The notes under the pieces were generated by a model. It was not told the origin of the DNA. It ran no database searches and saw only the letters and a list, made by a program, of their open reading frames with translations. From NCBI GenBank assembly GCA_963555705.1, contig OY743174.1:62952234-63016233 (forward strand): a stretch of DNA of 64,000 nucleotides, written 5' to 3'. Each line of letters begins with the position of its first letter. Positions within the stretch are counted from its first letter, which is position 1. Below are positions 1 through 13,849 of this stretch, piece by piece. The translations under genes were made by a program, and so were the position numbers. The DNA comes from Ligustrum vulgare. Taxonomy: Eukaryota; Streptophyta; Magnoliopsida; Lamiales; Oleaceae.

Positions 1-269
1 CTCTCAATTTTATTACCAAAGTCAAAGATAGACTTTAATAAAATCGAGACGATCTTATCAAAATAAATTGTCCATATTTATTTACTGATCGTGAACGTTA
101 ATTTTAGATCGAATCACAAATTGAATCTTTCTGTGTTTAACAACTTAAACACTCAATTTGTAAGATCAAATCTACCCGTGGACAAACACAACTTCATATT
201 AATACAATCAATCAATATTTTATTTTAAATGTCGTGAATTATACTCTATGGGTATATATAATTCCAACA
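1..269 (-). mobile_element. 3' LTR (partial) of Copia element C
   Basis: This stretch matches 7183-7451 with only a handful of substitutions, so the two are the LTRs of one element. The element lies on the minus strand: its LTR starts TGTTGGAATTATA at position 269 and is cut by the window's left edge. Next to it, 270-284 reads on the minus strand as a purine-rich tract with the core AAGTGGGAGA, the polypurine tract that primes plus-strand synthesis. LTR pairing is seen directly; the Copia assignment comes from the internal relics. Confidence 0.85.
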
Positions 270-3200
270 ATCTCCCACTTGCCCTTAGAGTATACATGAA
301 AATTGAATCATCCATCTTGTCAACATCATCATTACATTAATGATTATGTTCTCAACCAAGATGATAACTCATTTCGATGTGAGTCACGGTTGTATAACAA
401 ACAATCCAAGATTGTGTTATACCCAACCAATTAACCACATTATCTCCTAGTTATATTCCAATTTTGACGACTCTCAAGAGTCCTAGTCAAATCAGATCTT
501 AATTAGTTTTAATCCATCCGATCACAAACTGAATAGATAAGGAAATATTTACTCATTTTTCGAAAACAATTCAGTATATGCTTTACCTCTATTCAATGAT
601 CTGATCCTGGATCAAACTAATAATCACCAACAATATCTCCAGCATATGATATGACCTATCTAGTGTAAAGTAAGGCTTCCTATAGCCGGAGCATAAGGAA
701 CCTTCTTTATCTTACCATGAGTCTTAGGAGAATACTCATAAGATAGATAAAGTCTACAAAGAACATTATTCATTTCAAGACTTCAATATTGCAAATATAG
801 ATAGTATCTTATTCTTACATGAAACTTGAGACTATTCTATTTCATTTTTCTCCCACTCCGAAAAGTACGGATGTCTAGAAAAAAATAGACAGTCATCTAC
901 AAGTCATTCAAGTCTAATTGCTGGTGTCAACTACTATTTAATGAAAATACTCTCACACATAAGTAGAGTGCCATTCAAATAAATTGTCGTGAAAACTGTC
1001 TCATCTTTCTGTATACATGAGTATACTTAAGATATATCAAAAATTTGATCAAGAACATGTATCACAATCGTTCGATCAAATTCTATGTTCCATATCTTGA
1101 ACAAATACCCAAATTCAAAGTTGGAAACTTGTAAGTCATGAAATTTACTTTCATGGTCTATAGTATGAACTCATCAGGTTAAACTTTGTAAATGATTTCC
1201 TCAAGATGCATTCAAGAAACAACTTCTTGACATCCATCTGTCGTACCTCATTTTCACAATGAACGACAATGGATAAAAGATCCAGGTAAGCTTTCGCATG
1301 GCAATTGGCGAGAAGGGTTTCACAAACCCACAACAATAAGCCTTGCACTAAAGGCATCAACCTTTCCATCTACCCCTCTTTTATTATCTTAAAAATCATC
1401 ACACCCTATAGGTTTGACCCCATTGGGTGCGTCTACAAATATCCAAACTTGTTGGATTACTAGGAATCTAATTCCGAGTTCACATTCACCTTCCATGATT
1501 TCAAGTCTATAACTTCTACCACTTCCCTAAATGAGGAGTTCTTCTCTTATTTCAGTAGAGACTGTCTAAAAAGACTCTCGGTAGAATAAGCGTCAAGAAG
1601 GTGGTCTTACAACCCTCCCAATCCAATTAGTCGCTGGAAGTGTATTTCCATTATGTCCAAACAGAGTTACTTCCTCTCCTCCCACTACTTGGTTATATCC
1701 CTTACTAGGATCAACCTCTCCTCTACCTCCTTATAAAGAAGAGGCAGAACAGTGAGAACAACTTTGACTACAACCTTTGGTTTTCCCCTGTCCATTGGGA
1801 TTATTAGACAATAATAGTGGTTGAACCACTTGCCCATTTCTCCCACTAGGATCAGCAACCATCGGTTCCGTAGGAAGTTCCAAATCATCAAGATTAATTC
1901 TATGCGGAAATGTGGAATCAAGTTGTTTGAACCACGTTCTAACATCTCATCCAATAGAATTTTACTTGTTGATTTGTATTCTTCTATATGCCTTATCCTC
2001 TAAGAAAGCTACATTTGTACTCAATAAATACTTTCTTGACCACAGGACTATAGAAGAAATAATTTCTAGTTTCGTTGCATACCTTATAATCAAACCTTCA
2101 TTTTTGCCTCCATCTCGTCAATCCTTGCTTTCAGCTTGTGTGCCAAAAGTCCCCAAATCTGAATGTGGTGTAAACTGAGCTTGCACCCATGCCACAACTC
2201 TAGGGGTATTTCAGGAAACGAATCAATGGTACTAGGCTATAAAGGAACCTGACTATCTCCGGTAACATTCCCAAATGAAACTAGTAACGAGGATAACTCA
2301 TCATTGATTTGGTATTACATTGTTCTCCTTTTCCGATAAATGGTTCCTAAACTCAAATGAGAGATACACAAACCTCGATCAAATCGAAGTATCTCGATTC
2401 TCTTAATTACTTCTCAACTTCTGTCCAAAATTCTAGAAATTCTTCAACATTTCAGATCAATGAGATATTAAGTATAGAATCGAGATCTGAAGTGATCATC
2501 AATAAAAGTGATGAATTACTCGTACTCTCTCGTATCTTGAGCACCAAAGAATCCACACATATCGAAGTGTATTAATCCCCAAGCTCTTAAGTCCATTTAA
2601 TGTATAAGGACTCTTGGTTATCTAATCCTCTAAACAAGATTCAGAAAACAATATAGATTCCACCTCAGATCCTTTTGAGGTCCATCCCTTACTAGTATTA
2701 GAATCGAGTTTTGGATAAGTGTGACCAAGCCTAAGATCTTAATCATTTTACCCTCTAAATAAAATTCAAAAGCCCACATAGATTCCACCTCCAAAATACT
2801 TAGAGGCTATCTTTACTAGTCTTTCAATCTTATTTAGATAAATATGATTATCTTAAGATCTTATCAAAGAGTTCATTAATACAAGGAGTCATCTATCCCT
2901 TATCACTTGTAGTAATATTACACTTAGAACCATTTACAAGGCTTTGAGATTGTTAATCATTTGTCTCGCAATAATAAGAGCACTATTTAACTTAATTCCA
3001 ACTAATAATTGGAGATTAAGTGCTGAATAATTCCGCTCAAATAATAAAGAGACAAAATAACAATCAAATTGTTTTGCAAACATAAAAGCCCAACAACTCT
3101 TTCCAAATTACCATACCCGTGCTTATCCTTATAGTATACTCTATTTCATTGTGTCATTTGGTCACCTAGGACCATATTGCAACAACTTGCAATAGTGATT

Positions 3201-6034
3201 AGTTATTCTAGAATCTATAATCAAGATAGACTCAATTACTAACCATAACACAATGAATGGTCTTACTCCATTATAGAGTTTCCAGGGAAGGCTACCTCCT
3301 CATTAATCCTATCTTTGTGTAAAAGCAAAAAGGTTAGAGCCCTACCATACTATCCGTTGCTTTAAAATAATCTCTTCTCTATGAATAGCTTACATCGAAC
3401 CTTTCAGGGACACGTTCATCCTGGTGAATATAGTCCACACTGAACCGCAAGAGATCATCTTAAAAGATTTTTCAAGCATTATGTCACATGAATCAATGTT
3501 TGCAAGTGGAACATCCACCACATTTAAGTGACCAATCATGTTTTACCAAATGGTCTCTTGTAAAAATCGTGATCGGTTCATAAGTAGAGATATATTATAG
3601 CTTGATAGCATATTTTGTATAACTCCATAATTAAAATGTTCAAATTATCATAAATACCCTTCCATCGAGAAAATAAATATGGTATCCTATTTTGATGTCT
3701 TTATTGCGAAGTACTTGACGTGAGAATCAAAACTATGCAATAAACCATCTCATCAAAATAAAACCATTTTCATTGGAAGATTTATAATTATTTTTGAACA
3801 AGAATTTTCTAGCACGAACAAATGTCATAAGTGGAAAGAATTATAACGAGACATGTTACAGTTTTCACAAATTAGTTGGTGATGTCTAAACATATAACTA
3901 GTTGTGGAAATACGACATTCAAATAAAATAAATGTATTAAACACGAGTTGCATAAATGATGAATACTTTCATATATGATGCATGAAGAAGAATTATGCAC
4001 AAGTAGATCCAAAACTACTATAATATGACGACAACCTAAAACCCCAAAATCTTAAACACATTGCTCTACAGGAGAAATAAATGTGATTTATAGCTAGGCT
4101 GGAACCCTCCCACTAAATTAAATATATCTAGCATCTCATGCAATATTTAATTTATAGTCGTTAAAATTTGGCCATCATTGACATTGTTTGGATATTCTAT
4201 AGGAAGTCCTCGCGATGTCCTTGATTTAAGTGTATAACCCCTATATTGATAATATTATAAGTACCAAATTAATTATGTCACCTATAGGGTAATCATGATT
4301 AATTCACACTTAAAAAATCATTAACTAACTGGGCCCAATCTAGTAGCCAAAACAGTGCAGCCCTCCTATAGGGAGACTAATTAGATTAGCACGAGGCATA
4401 CACAATTTTATTTTATTTTTACTAATGGGCTAATAGGGAAGGCCGTGGGTTCAAAAATTACACCCTCGCACACTTAATATTTTGAACCCTTGGATTTTAA
4501 TTAATAATTACCCAATCAATTTTAACTCTTAAAATCAATTTAATTATTAATAAATGTATTTATTTTCTAATCTAACATTTAGAAAAGAAAATAAAAATAT
4601 AAAACAATGCATGACAGTATAGTACCTAGAGCGGTGTTCATGCGATTTACATGACATGTTATTTAATGACATTCATTCACAAATTATTAAAGCAATAAAT
4701 AAATAAATGCAATAATAAAACAAATATGAACATAATTTATGGTCAAACCTAAGCACAAAAATTACAAATTAATTAAAGAGTCTATTGAGCCACAAGCCGG
4801 CCCAATCCTTCAATTTCTATTTGCAGGTGTCCAGCCCATTACTTGAACTCTTCAAATAATATTTCTCAGCCTATTATCAAACTGGTCCAATCTGTAAAAC
4901 TTCAATCTTCAGTCCAAATGCCAAATGTAGTGATCCAATTAAATATTCCAGTCCATTTTAAAATTTAGTCCACATTGCATTGGCCCAGCTAAACGATTTA
5001 GCCCACGTTGCAATTAATTAAAGTAGACCAATTTTACAATTACTGGGCTATATTTAATTTCACCCAAATCTGACCCTATTGAATATTTAACATTCTGGTC
5101 CAAAACTTGAATCTGGCCAAAGTCCATAATGAAATCTCATTTAATTCTGGTCCAAACAAAAAAAACGGCCCAACTGGAAGTAATGGCCCAACTTAAAAAA
5201 GGGTCCAATTTGCAACTTTAATTCTGTCCATAAATCTGGTCCATTCTCAATCCAGCCCATTTGAAAAGGAAAAGACGGATCCTCAGCCCTCTCTTTCTTC
5301 ACAAGAATCACAACTAGAACCTTCCTCCCTTCTTCAAATGCAGCCGCTGGACACCTCCACATTGCCGGAAGAAAATGCAGCCGCCAGAAGGAAGTCTACC
5401 GCAGCCGTCGCGACTCCATGCCAGCACAGCGCAGCCATGCCGCGCACAGCCGCGCCACGCATGGGCGCGACAGCGAAACACAGTGGCTCTGTGGCCCCGA
5501 CGCCGCCGCTTGAAGGCCAGATCGCGGCACTGAAGGTACTGCCTTCGATCTCCGACAGCAGGGCAGCATCCTTAGTGCTGCTGCGTCCCCTTACCTGATT
5601 CCAGACTGGTTTGCTGTGATTTTTGGTGAAATTGCAGAGAAGGTCCTTTGTTTGATAAAGAAGATGAAGTCTGGTACAGCCCGTAAATTGCAGCAGAAGA
5701 TCTCCAAATTTCAGTTGTGATGATTCGGTCCTCACGATTTTGATTACAACAAAATATAATAGAAAACTAATTTCTAATTCTATTTTGCAATAAATTAAAA
5801 TCAAACGGGAAACATGGAGTCGTAATCCACCCCCTTTGTTACAAGACTCGATAAAACTAATACATGAATTTACCACAAAATTCTAAGGCCATAAATTTGT
5901 TCATCAAAATATCATTAATCCAATAACAATTAAATCACATAATCCTAACACCGCTCAACTAACACATGTATAACAAAATTATTTAATCCTAAATACATAA
6001 AATAGTATCAAAAACCTGACGCTCTGATACCAAT
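270..6034 (-). mobile_element. degenerate internal region of Copia element C
   Basis: Between the two LTRs no long frame survives, but minus-strand Copia relics can be read. Around 1400-1470 is a degenerate version of the pol stretch that precedes the RT (residues like NKVWIFVDAPNGVKPIG). At 1151-1369 is the RT stretch containing QMDVK, normally followed by TAFLNG and here changed to KLFLE. At the other end, 6021-6034 reads on the minus strand TTGGTATCAGAGC, the primer-binding site complementary to initiator tRNA-Met used by plant Copia elements. A GC-rich patch at 5330-5600 would be 5' leader. Stops and shifts are dense, so the element is dead. Copia is secure; the lineage is not assigned. 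Confidence 0.75.
1151..1369 (-). pseudogene. Copia reverse transcriptase relic
   Basis: A 72-residue minus-strand open stretch holds a worn copy of the Copia RT palm region: the QMDVK core is recognisable, and upstream residues resemble the usual segment before it. Catalytic YVDD is not found nearby in frame. It lies in the expected order inside element C, upstream of where RNase H and the PPT should be on the minus strand. No functional protein is expected. Confidence 0.5.
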
Positions 6035-7451
6035 TGTTGGGAACCCGGGTTGATTTACTCACAAAAATTGATTTGTTGTGACTAGATCATCCCGTTACAG
6101 GATTTTCTGTTCTATGTATTCAACTTGGAATAAATAAGTTTGTACACAAAAATGATTTTGAGAAGATTACCCTTGTAGCGTGCTTTACAATAATCTTCAT
6201 CAACTGCTTCTTGATTTCACCAAAGCTTCAAACCCTCAAGCTTTCCCCGGTGTTCTCCAATGGCAGTTATGCAGGTGTGTGGTAACCTTTCTCAAGACCT
6301 AGTTTAAACTAGGATTAGAGTTTCTTTTGTAAGGAGAAAATACACACTACACACTTTAGTGTGTGTCTCGCCACTTTGTCAATTAGGTTAATAAAAATAG
6401 TCTTGGGAGACTATTTGTAACCTCTTTACACTCCAAAACCCTACCAGGCCTAGTACCATAACCCAGGCCCATTTCTGCACAACCCAATACAGGTAATAAG
6501 CCTGTATAAACCCATTATAGTGAAGCCACCGAGGGAACCTGATCGGACTCAATTAAACTAAGCTCCAATAAATTAATTATGACCCGATCAACTCTTGATC
6601 AGTCAAAATTAATTTATTAATCACGTTCTATTCCACTAAAAGAACGAGATTGCACTCTTAGTAAAACTGAAATTACTGAAACAATTAATCAATAATTATA
6701 TCCTCTGACTTATCGTTCTTACATGTTACCCCCGTCGATCAACTCGAATATTCAGTGCAAGTTAAAATGACCAAAATGCCCTTCTCCGAATATTCATAAA
6801 TTCTCAACTCTTATCTTCTATCTGACCGTTCGACGTGATCCCTTCACATCATATAATTCAACAGTCACTGTCGAATTACTGAGCTCAGATCCAATTGTCC
6901 ACTAGAAGAACCAGTGAGATTATGATCATACCTAAAAGGTGACGGATTCCATAATACGAATATATGTTCCTCATTAGTTCACTTTAATTCCCAAAGTACC
7001 GAGATATTGATCAGTAATTTGATCTCACCCATTGACACCTCAAAGAACTTCAAGTTAGTAATCGAAGTCCATTATCCGATTAGGATTAAGGTCCCACGTA
7101 CGATAATCAAGTGAAATTAAATTTGTATGGTCAATGTCACAAATTAATTCCACGTTGTCCCGTCCAATACGTTCCAAACGTACTCTTAATTTTATTACCA
7201 AAGTCAAAGATAGACTTTAATAAAATCGAGACGATCTTATCAAAATAAATTATACATATTTATTTACTGATCGTTAACGTTAATTTTAGATCGAATCACA
7301 AATTGAATCTTTCTGTGTTTAACAACTTAAACACTCAATTTGTAAGATCAAATCGACCCGTGGACAAACACAACTTCATATTAATACAATCAATTAATAT
7401 TTTATTTTAAATGTCGTGAATTATACTCTATGGGTATATATAATTCCAACA
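6035..7451 (-). mobile_element. 5' LTR of Copia element C (1417 bp)
   Basis: It begins TGTTGGG and ends CCAACA on the plus strand, so it carries perfect short inverted ends, and its right 269 bp match 1-269. On the minus strand it is followed at once by the tRNA-Met primer-binding site (6021-6034), which fixes it as the 5' LTR. About six differences in 269 bp against the partner LTR suggest a moderately recent insertion, although the coding interior is badly decayed; it may have been moved as a non-autonomous copy. The downstream flank begins at 7452. Confidence 0.85.
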
Positions 7452-8860
7452 GTTACTCAATCCATTTGTTAGCACGAATTTCATATATTTCTTTGACGTC
7501 ACTATATATACAAAATATTTCAACATATTATCTATGAATTCATCATCGTAGAATCTGAGACCATCGGCTTTTGAAATTTGAAATCACACTCGCCGGCCTA
7601 CAGACTTAAATACCCCTTGAGTAAAAGCCATATTCCCTCGTGAGTGGGTTTTGTAATTATGTTGGCCGTGATTTCATACCAGAATCCCTCAAAACTTTTG
7701 ATACATCTGGTTTAATTAATGGAGTGATGCCACATGTATCGTTGGTGCATTGATTGCCTTTCTCATCCAAGATCCAACAAACAACTGTTTTAATTTTAAT
7801 CAAATAAGTCTTTCACATATTGAATTGTTGACAGCTAGATCTTTAAAGTTGAAAGTAGATGTTCCTCTTTGTATTTCCAATAACATGGCAGTGAGATTGT
7901 TAAGATGTGGTGCTACACAAGCTCCACATATTTGAAGTATGACGTAATGCTTTTTTTTTTTCCTTCTTTTTTTGTTATGACCTGCAGCTATGGGAATTGA
8001 AGATGAACTCTAATGATTTTTTGCATTCATTTGTGTAGTAGAGATTGCAGAATATATGTTACTAAACCCTTGTTCGGTACCCATTATTTTCAAAACATCT
8101 TTGTTTGCATAACTCATTTTTAATAACATATTTTACCAATAACATAATCTACATATAAACCCAAAAAGATTCCATACTTTTTAATCACGCATTCTTCAAA
8201 AATCTGATAACCCAAGAATTACTAGCCAAGAGATGTTGAATTGGTTTATAAAACGTTTTCGATAAATAATTTCAAACTTAAAACCAATAAGAGCAAGTAT
8301 ATATAAGAGATGTAACTTCAATTAATAGTAAGTATAGCACTTAGAGATAGTATTACACAATATAGATTGATAGAAAAAGAGTAAGTGGAATGTAAGTAAG
8401 TAAAAAGGATTAGAGGATGCAAACGATAATTTAAGGAGGTTCAATCAAACAACTTGATCAACATCCTCCGTTACCAAGAGTTCCATAACGAGTTAGGTCA
8501 AATTCGCTATAATTGTAACTTACAACAAGTAGTACCAACCCTTAAGTGACTTACAATAAGGAGCATGTATCTTTAGGTGACTTTACAACAAGGAGCACAT
8601 TTCCTTAACAACAATTGCGTTTTCACAAGTGATGTGATCTAGACCACGAATACAAGTCCGCGCAAAGATCCGTTAATAATCAAAGGATGACCGATGACTC
8701 GATTGCAAACGAGGAGGGCCAACGAAGCAATGGACAAGCTAGCACAAGAAACAATGGCTAAAACAATGTTCGTGTCATCAAAAGAAGCAAGTTCCATGTT
8801 GGGATCGAGCCAAAACGACGAGTGGATCAACCTCATTTAAGCCGTCGAAGAAAGTTGTGA
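7452..8860. other. gene-free AT-rich stretch
   Basis: No gene, RNA or transposon end could be supported here. A 61-codon open stretch at 7750-7935 lacks a recognisable family and a convincing start, so it is not called. Poly-T tracts and scattered direct repeats are the only structure seen. Confidence 0.4.
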
Positions 8861-8867
8861 AGTTTCT

Positions 8868-9110
8868 ATTACAGCCGTAACATATATTTCTTACGGTCGT
8901 AATGAGTCCATTGCTGAAATTGAAAATGCGAGGAATTGGAAATTACGACCGTAATTGCTGGAGGTCACGGCCTAATGAAGTCACTGCTCAAAAACTGGAT
9001 ATTGGAAATTTTGGACTTACGGCCGTAAGTCATGGTGTCACGACCGTAAGTGTGAATCAGTAACCCAGTTACGGCCATAAAGGGAATAGTTACGACCGTA
9101 AAAGTTAAAA
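8868..9110. repeat. array of TTACGRCCGTAA-like palindromes
   Basis: Eight near-palindromic words of the form TTACGGCCGTAA or TTACGACCGTAA occur in about 240 bp (near 8870, 8892, 8941, 8962, 9013, 9031, 9063 and 9088), some with one or two changes. Spacing is irregular, so this is not a simple tandem satellite. No coding frame is convincing. Similar word arrays occur in non-coding parts of plant retrotransposons, but no LTR or terminal repeat was found around this one. Confidence 0.6.
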
Positions 9111-12060
9111 CGAGTAAAAACCTTATTTTTTTGTTATTTTTATTTCTTTCCATATTTTGACAATTTCATTCATTGTTTAATTATGGCTCTTAAGCCAGAT
9201 TTTGACCCTATTTATAGGGATGTAATTTTCATTATTAGTTAGACTATAATTGATATGATTGTGAGGCAAATTGCTTTCAAACTTCTATTATTCATTGAAT
9301 ACAATCCGAACTTGCGAGTTATTCTTGTTTGTTCAAATCTCGGTGAGAATTAATATTGCTTGTGATCAAGAGGTCAATATATCCCTGTGATTGTATTTGT
9401 TACTTGGTTCAATTAATTTTAATTGGATCCATAAATCGTGATTTCTTGACGTTCTTGGGTCGATTCAATATTTTGTGGGTTGCGTAGCTACAATTGCTAC
9501 GTGGTTTGCATCAACAATGCTTTCAAAATCATCAAAATATATTTACAAGTAAAAGAACTCTCTTCAACAAATGATATTCAAGTCAAGTATCAAGAGAATT
9601 TAGATAATACTTCAATAGATAGTAATCAAATTTAGTTCAAGTGTTTAATTTAAAAGACTTTGATAAATGGAGAATAAAAGATGAAATAAGTAGGATCTTT
9701 GAATTAAATATAAAGAGATATTTGCACTTTAATGAAAGTGTTTGATAAAGAAGAACTTTTGTAAAGAAGAAATGAAAATAATCAAGCTTGAAAAATTTTC
9801 TTACCTACTTAGAATTTTTGATGAAATAGATGAATAAATATTCAATAAATCAAGAGATTCCTTTGTAATCAATGAAATAGAAATTTAGTACAATGTAGAC
9901 TAAATGATTTTCTCAATCAATTTCTCTTTTAAATGCTCTTGTAAGTTGGTGACATTGAATGCAAAAGAGAAGGTTATTTATAAAACAAATTTCGCACATT
10001 CTGACCCTTGCGATCGACCTCTTTTGATGCAGTCGACCTCGAATATCTGTTATGGAAAAAAAGCCGTTGTAGTTTAAAATTGAGTCCATGCGGTCGACCT
10101 CTTTGACAACATTTCAAAACTTAGTTTTTCAAAGGTTTTGATCAAAATTGATATTGCTAAGTTTTGAAAAAACTTATGAAAGAGTGTTTAAAAGATTTTT
10201 AATGTTTTTTACTTTAGCTTTTGAAGTGCATTGTCAAAGATTGATGTGTTAATCTTACATTTGTTTGAAAGGCAATTGTAAATGTTCAATTCTTTGTATG
10301 CTTCATTTCTTTATCTTCATGCTATCATGCTTTGTGTGGCATTTCTTGATCGTGGCCTTTATTCATTTTCGAGGAACAATTTGTACTTGTGAAGCTTATG
10401 AAGATAACTTTCACGAGACATATTCATTAGAATATAAGAGAAACCTATTTGTTATAATTAAAACTATAGGTTTAAGTCAACCATAGTCAACAAAATCTAC
10501 TATTACGAATGAAATTATTTGAAATAATGAGTCTTAAAAGTATGATACTCAACTTAATCAAAATCAAGATTGCGGATATGCCAAAGTAGTTCGACACAGC
10601 TGTTGCCCGATCAAACATGGCCATTCAATTTTACAGATACATGCTTGATGAGCCGGACATAACCTAATTTAATGATATTGGTGCGATAACTCTGGAGACA
10701 TAAGGCTTGAGCTGAATTTTACTGATATGGGGTGTAACTGAGAGATTCAAGATCGAGTCTTAGAGTCAGGAGCTACAAATGAAGTTTTTCTGCATACTTC
10801 TTTGCCAATATGTTGCAAATATCTTGCTAAAATTTTATTTTTTCTACTATCTCGGTGTCAATGCATGAAGTCGTATAATAAGATGTGCAGGATTCATTAC
10901 ATTAAATAGTTTATGTACGCTTCATGGACTTTTCATGAATAAATAGTCTTTTCGAGTTCCACAAAGTGTTTATAGTTCTCGTCCACAAATTTTAATTAAC
11001 ACTTTGCTACAAATATTCGATAATGTCCAAGTTTTATTTACTTTACTTGACATTGACTTCATAACACCAGGTTACATTTGCAGTTGGGAAAAAAATTGGC
11101 ATAAGAAATGTGATTGGAGGTCAACATTTTTACAGATTAAATATGTTTGATGGAAAACAATTTTCTACTTTTCAGTTTTCAATGCTATGTCCACAGGTGT
11201 CATTGTAAAGTACAAGGAAGTAGCGCTTCACACTTTTTATGAAGGAAAATGCTTAAAGCACCTCATGACTTACCCTCAAGGTGGCCCCCTCCTCACATGG
11301 AGGGGGTGGAGCCCACTTGTCGCCTCGAGGGTAAGGCCCGAGGTGGTTGTATCATCACCGTTTTATGAAATCATCTTCCAGAGAAGTGGTTATGATTCAT
11401 GTTTATGCTAATTATCTGGAAATGCATTGAAGGGTATGGCTAAATTTGAATTTTCTATCAATGCCAAAATGGATAACAGTCTTTTGACAGGAAAAACATC
11501 ACATATTGTACATGGGAAAAGGGAATATCGTTTTGTCTATATTGTATTTTTTTGGTATCAAATAGCAACTCATTCATTACAGGACTTCGGATATAAAAAC
11601 AAGTCACTCCTTATTTTTGAGCATCCAAGATGAAACGAATTGTATGCATCGTTCTCCACAACCCCCTGACATTCTGTATGAGATCTGAGCATCATTCAAC
11701 AGTGAAGGAGTAAATGGACAAGTGCAGATCATTTGGAGGCTGTGTCTATCTTGTATTCTTTTACTTCCAAACAGTAGCTAAGATAGACGAAACATGCATG
11801 ACATATAGAAAAATATGAGCTAAGATGGGAGCTATGAATGGAAACTTAACTGAGATCCAGCATGCTATACACCTCAAACTATGTTCAATATCTAATTATC
11901 AAATACGGAAAATGTAAACATATATAATCATACCAAATTATTTTACCAAAAGCTAGCTAGTGCAAGTAGGATACCAACATTTTTAAAGATTATCTTATGT
12001 CGTGTATTTTCATATTGATAGCAAAGGAACCCCAAAGCCACCAAGTTGAAACCTAATGCA
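9111..12060. other. gene-poor stretch with GGTCGACCTC words
   Basis: Mostly AT-rich unique-looking DNA. Three GATCGACCTC/AGTCGACCTC/GGTCGACCTC words sit at 10012-10100. Short open stretches near 10580-10660 and 11070-11170 look exon-like but cannot be tied to a known family. A GC-rich island at 11265-11345 contains an inverted pair around CCCTCCTCACATGGAGGGG. No complete gene is seen. Confidence 0.35.
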
Positions 12061-12169
12061 GTGTTTGACGGCTTGGTTTAAACCAAAAGTTAAGTTTAAA
12101 CTACAAAATTTCTCAAACCACTTTTTAACTACACATATTTTCTTTCTCCAATTTTAATCACACATTTTA

Positions 12170-12469
12170 GCCTTTGTTCAGTAGAATTTTTTCTGTTTAT
12201 AAACAGAGTTCACAAAAATCGTAAACGATCTGACTGAACAATGAGATGATGGAACAGGTGAAAAGAAATCTGCAGCCTAGAACATCACATAAAATTACTA
12301 AGCCACCTCCACGTATCTATATATAATTGAGTGTGGCCTTCCAACTTGTCAATAAAATATTCAAACATCAAAGTCTTTGTACGGAATTTCTCTGCAAAAG
12401 TCTGAAGGTAAATTTAATGGTTTGGGTGCAATTTTATGAACACAAAATTTTGTGTTACCGAACAGGGGC
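12170..12469. mobile_element. Tourist-like MITE (PIF/Harbinger type), 300 bp
   Basis: The ends form an imperfect terminal inverted repeat: left GCCTTTGTTCAGTAGAA, right (reverse complement) GCCCCTGTTCGGTAACA. The element is flanked by TTA on both sides (12167-12169 and 12470-12472), the 3-bp target duplication made by PIF/Harbinger transposases. It has no coding capacity, so it is a non-autonomous element mobilised in trans. Confidence 0.7.
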
Positions 12470-12744
12470 TTACTTAGAAAACTCAAATAAACCAATTATT
12501 TAACTGCCGAACAGAGCATTAACATCCACACCAGTACGAATCATTCAAGGCATTCAACATCAGTGAAAAACAAGTGTTCAACATTTTCCTTATGTCCAAC
12601 TAACAATTCTTTTTTAAGGTAACTAACCAACACATCTTTGTATCCCTTTTCCAAGTTTTCTTAGTTCTGATATGAGAGAAAACAATATATTCAACATTCC
12701 ATACGTTTATCACTGTTGACAATCTTTAATTGTTATTATAATAA

Positions 12745-12773
12745 CTAGTAGACTAACACATGCGTTGCATGTG
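12745..12773 (-). mobile_element. Helitron 3' terminus (minus strand)
   Basis: Read on the minus strand, this is a hairpin of two 7-bp arms, CACATGC and GCATGTG, around a 3-base loop, then ten bases, then CTAG followed by T. A short GC-containing hairpin about 10 bp before a terminal CTRR, with insertion between A and T, is the diagnostic Helitron 3' end. The body therefore extends to the right, towards the carboxypeptidase pseudogene. The matching 5' TC end was not found. Confidence 0.7.
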
Positions 12774-13849
12774 ACAATTTATATTTATAATGATTCACGT
12801 GACATTGTAACAGGAAAAAATGTTATATGAACATAAACGATTAATGTTAAGAGTAAGTAATTTTACCTAGTCATGCAATTTTACTTATAGGACCATTTCA
12901 GACTTTATATTCATATTGGGATTTTAAAGGAGATGGATAAATGTTATTTTAATAAAGAACTATTAAATATTAGATAATTAGATTGATAAACGCATTGATA
13001 TTCATGACCAAAGCCTTGCGAAACCTTTCAAACTCGAGAAAACACATCCATATTATTTTGACCAAAACCTTCAAACAGAAGCTTCACTGCAAACTGTTCG
13101 ATGCTTTTGCAGACTACCCAAAAGTCATTATTATTTGTAACCAATTTCACAATCTTAGGATACACAATCTTAGGGGAGAGATTCCAAAATCTTCCTATTT
13201 TTTTCGCACTAGAAGTATTTGTAAGTCTACCATAATCATTAGACATCTTGTCTTTCAAATCCTTCAAAACCAAAAAAATAACTATTTAAGGTAAAACAAA
13301 TTAGTGATATAGCAAAAATCTAACATGCTTTTATTTTTATTTTTTTAATTATCTTTTTACGAACAGATAATATATACAATGCTAGTGATTTTATGAGATA
13401 CTAAATGGTGCAATAGCAACATATGAATTAAATAAACCACACAAAGTTGAAACTATTTACTAATATACCATTTTAAATTTTATAGTATCTCCTAAATAAT
13501 TAAAACATTAATCTCCTGAAAATTTAAATAACGTTACTCATCTAACTTTTACACATAAGTACATGTTATAAAAGCATTATGGAAATGCAATGACCTGCGA
13601 AGTGTAAAAAAATGCTTGATTTCTTCTTTGGCGTCTCTATGTTCATGTTTAATTTAGTACTGGGAGGATGAACTTGTGCTGACCTCTTATTCCGTAAATA
13701 TTCCCTTTTACTGCAAACAACATAAAAAATATATTCAGCATACAAATGTCTATTAAACTCTAATGAAAACTTCTGACAATACTGTGTGCAGGTGGATCCT
13801 ATCCTACCACATATGTTCAATCTAACAAAAGAATCCAATAAAAATATAA

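Noticed and set aside
5334..5876. 180-residue minus-strand open frame
   Set aside because: It crosses the GC-rich leader of Copia C next to the PBS, has no domain, and the plus strand is open there too; it follows from composition.
7750..7935. 61-codon open stretch
   Set aside because: Looks slightly protein-like but has no ATG start, splice partners or recognised family.
10575..10655. Exon-like stretch reading FDTAVARSNMAIQFYRYMLD
   Set aside because: Only about 25 codons after an in-frame stop; I could not name a family or find neighbouring exons.
13028..13273. 81-residue minus-strand frame near the Helitron end
   Set aside because: AT-rich, low-specificity composition with an overlapping plus-strand frame of similar length; no motif.
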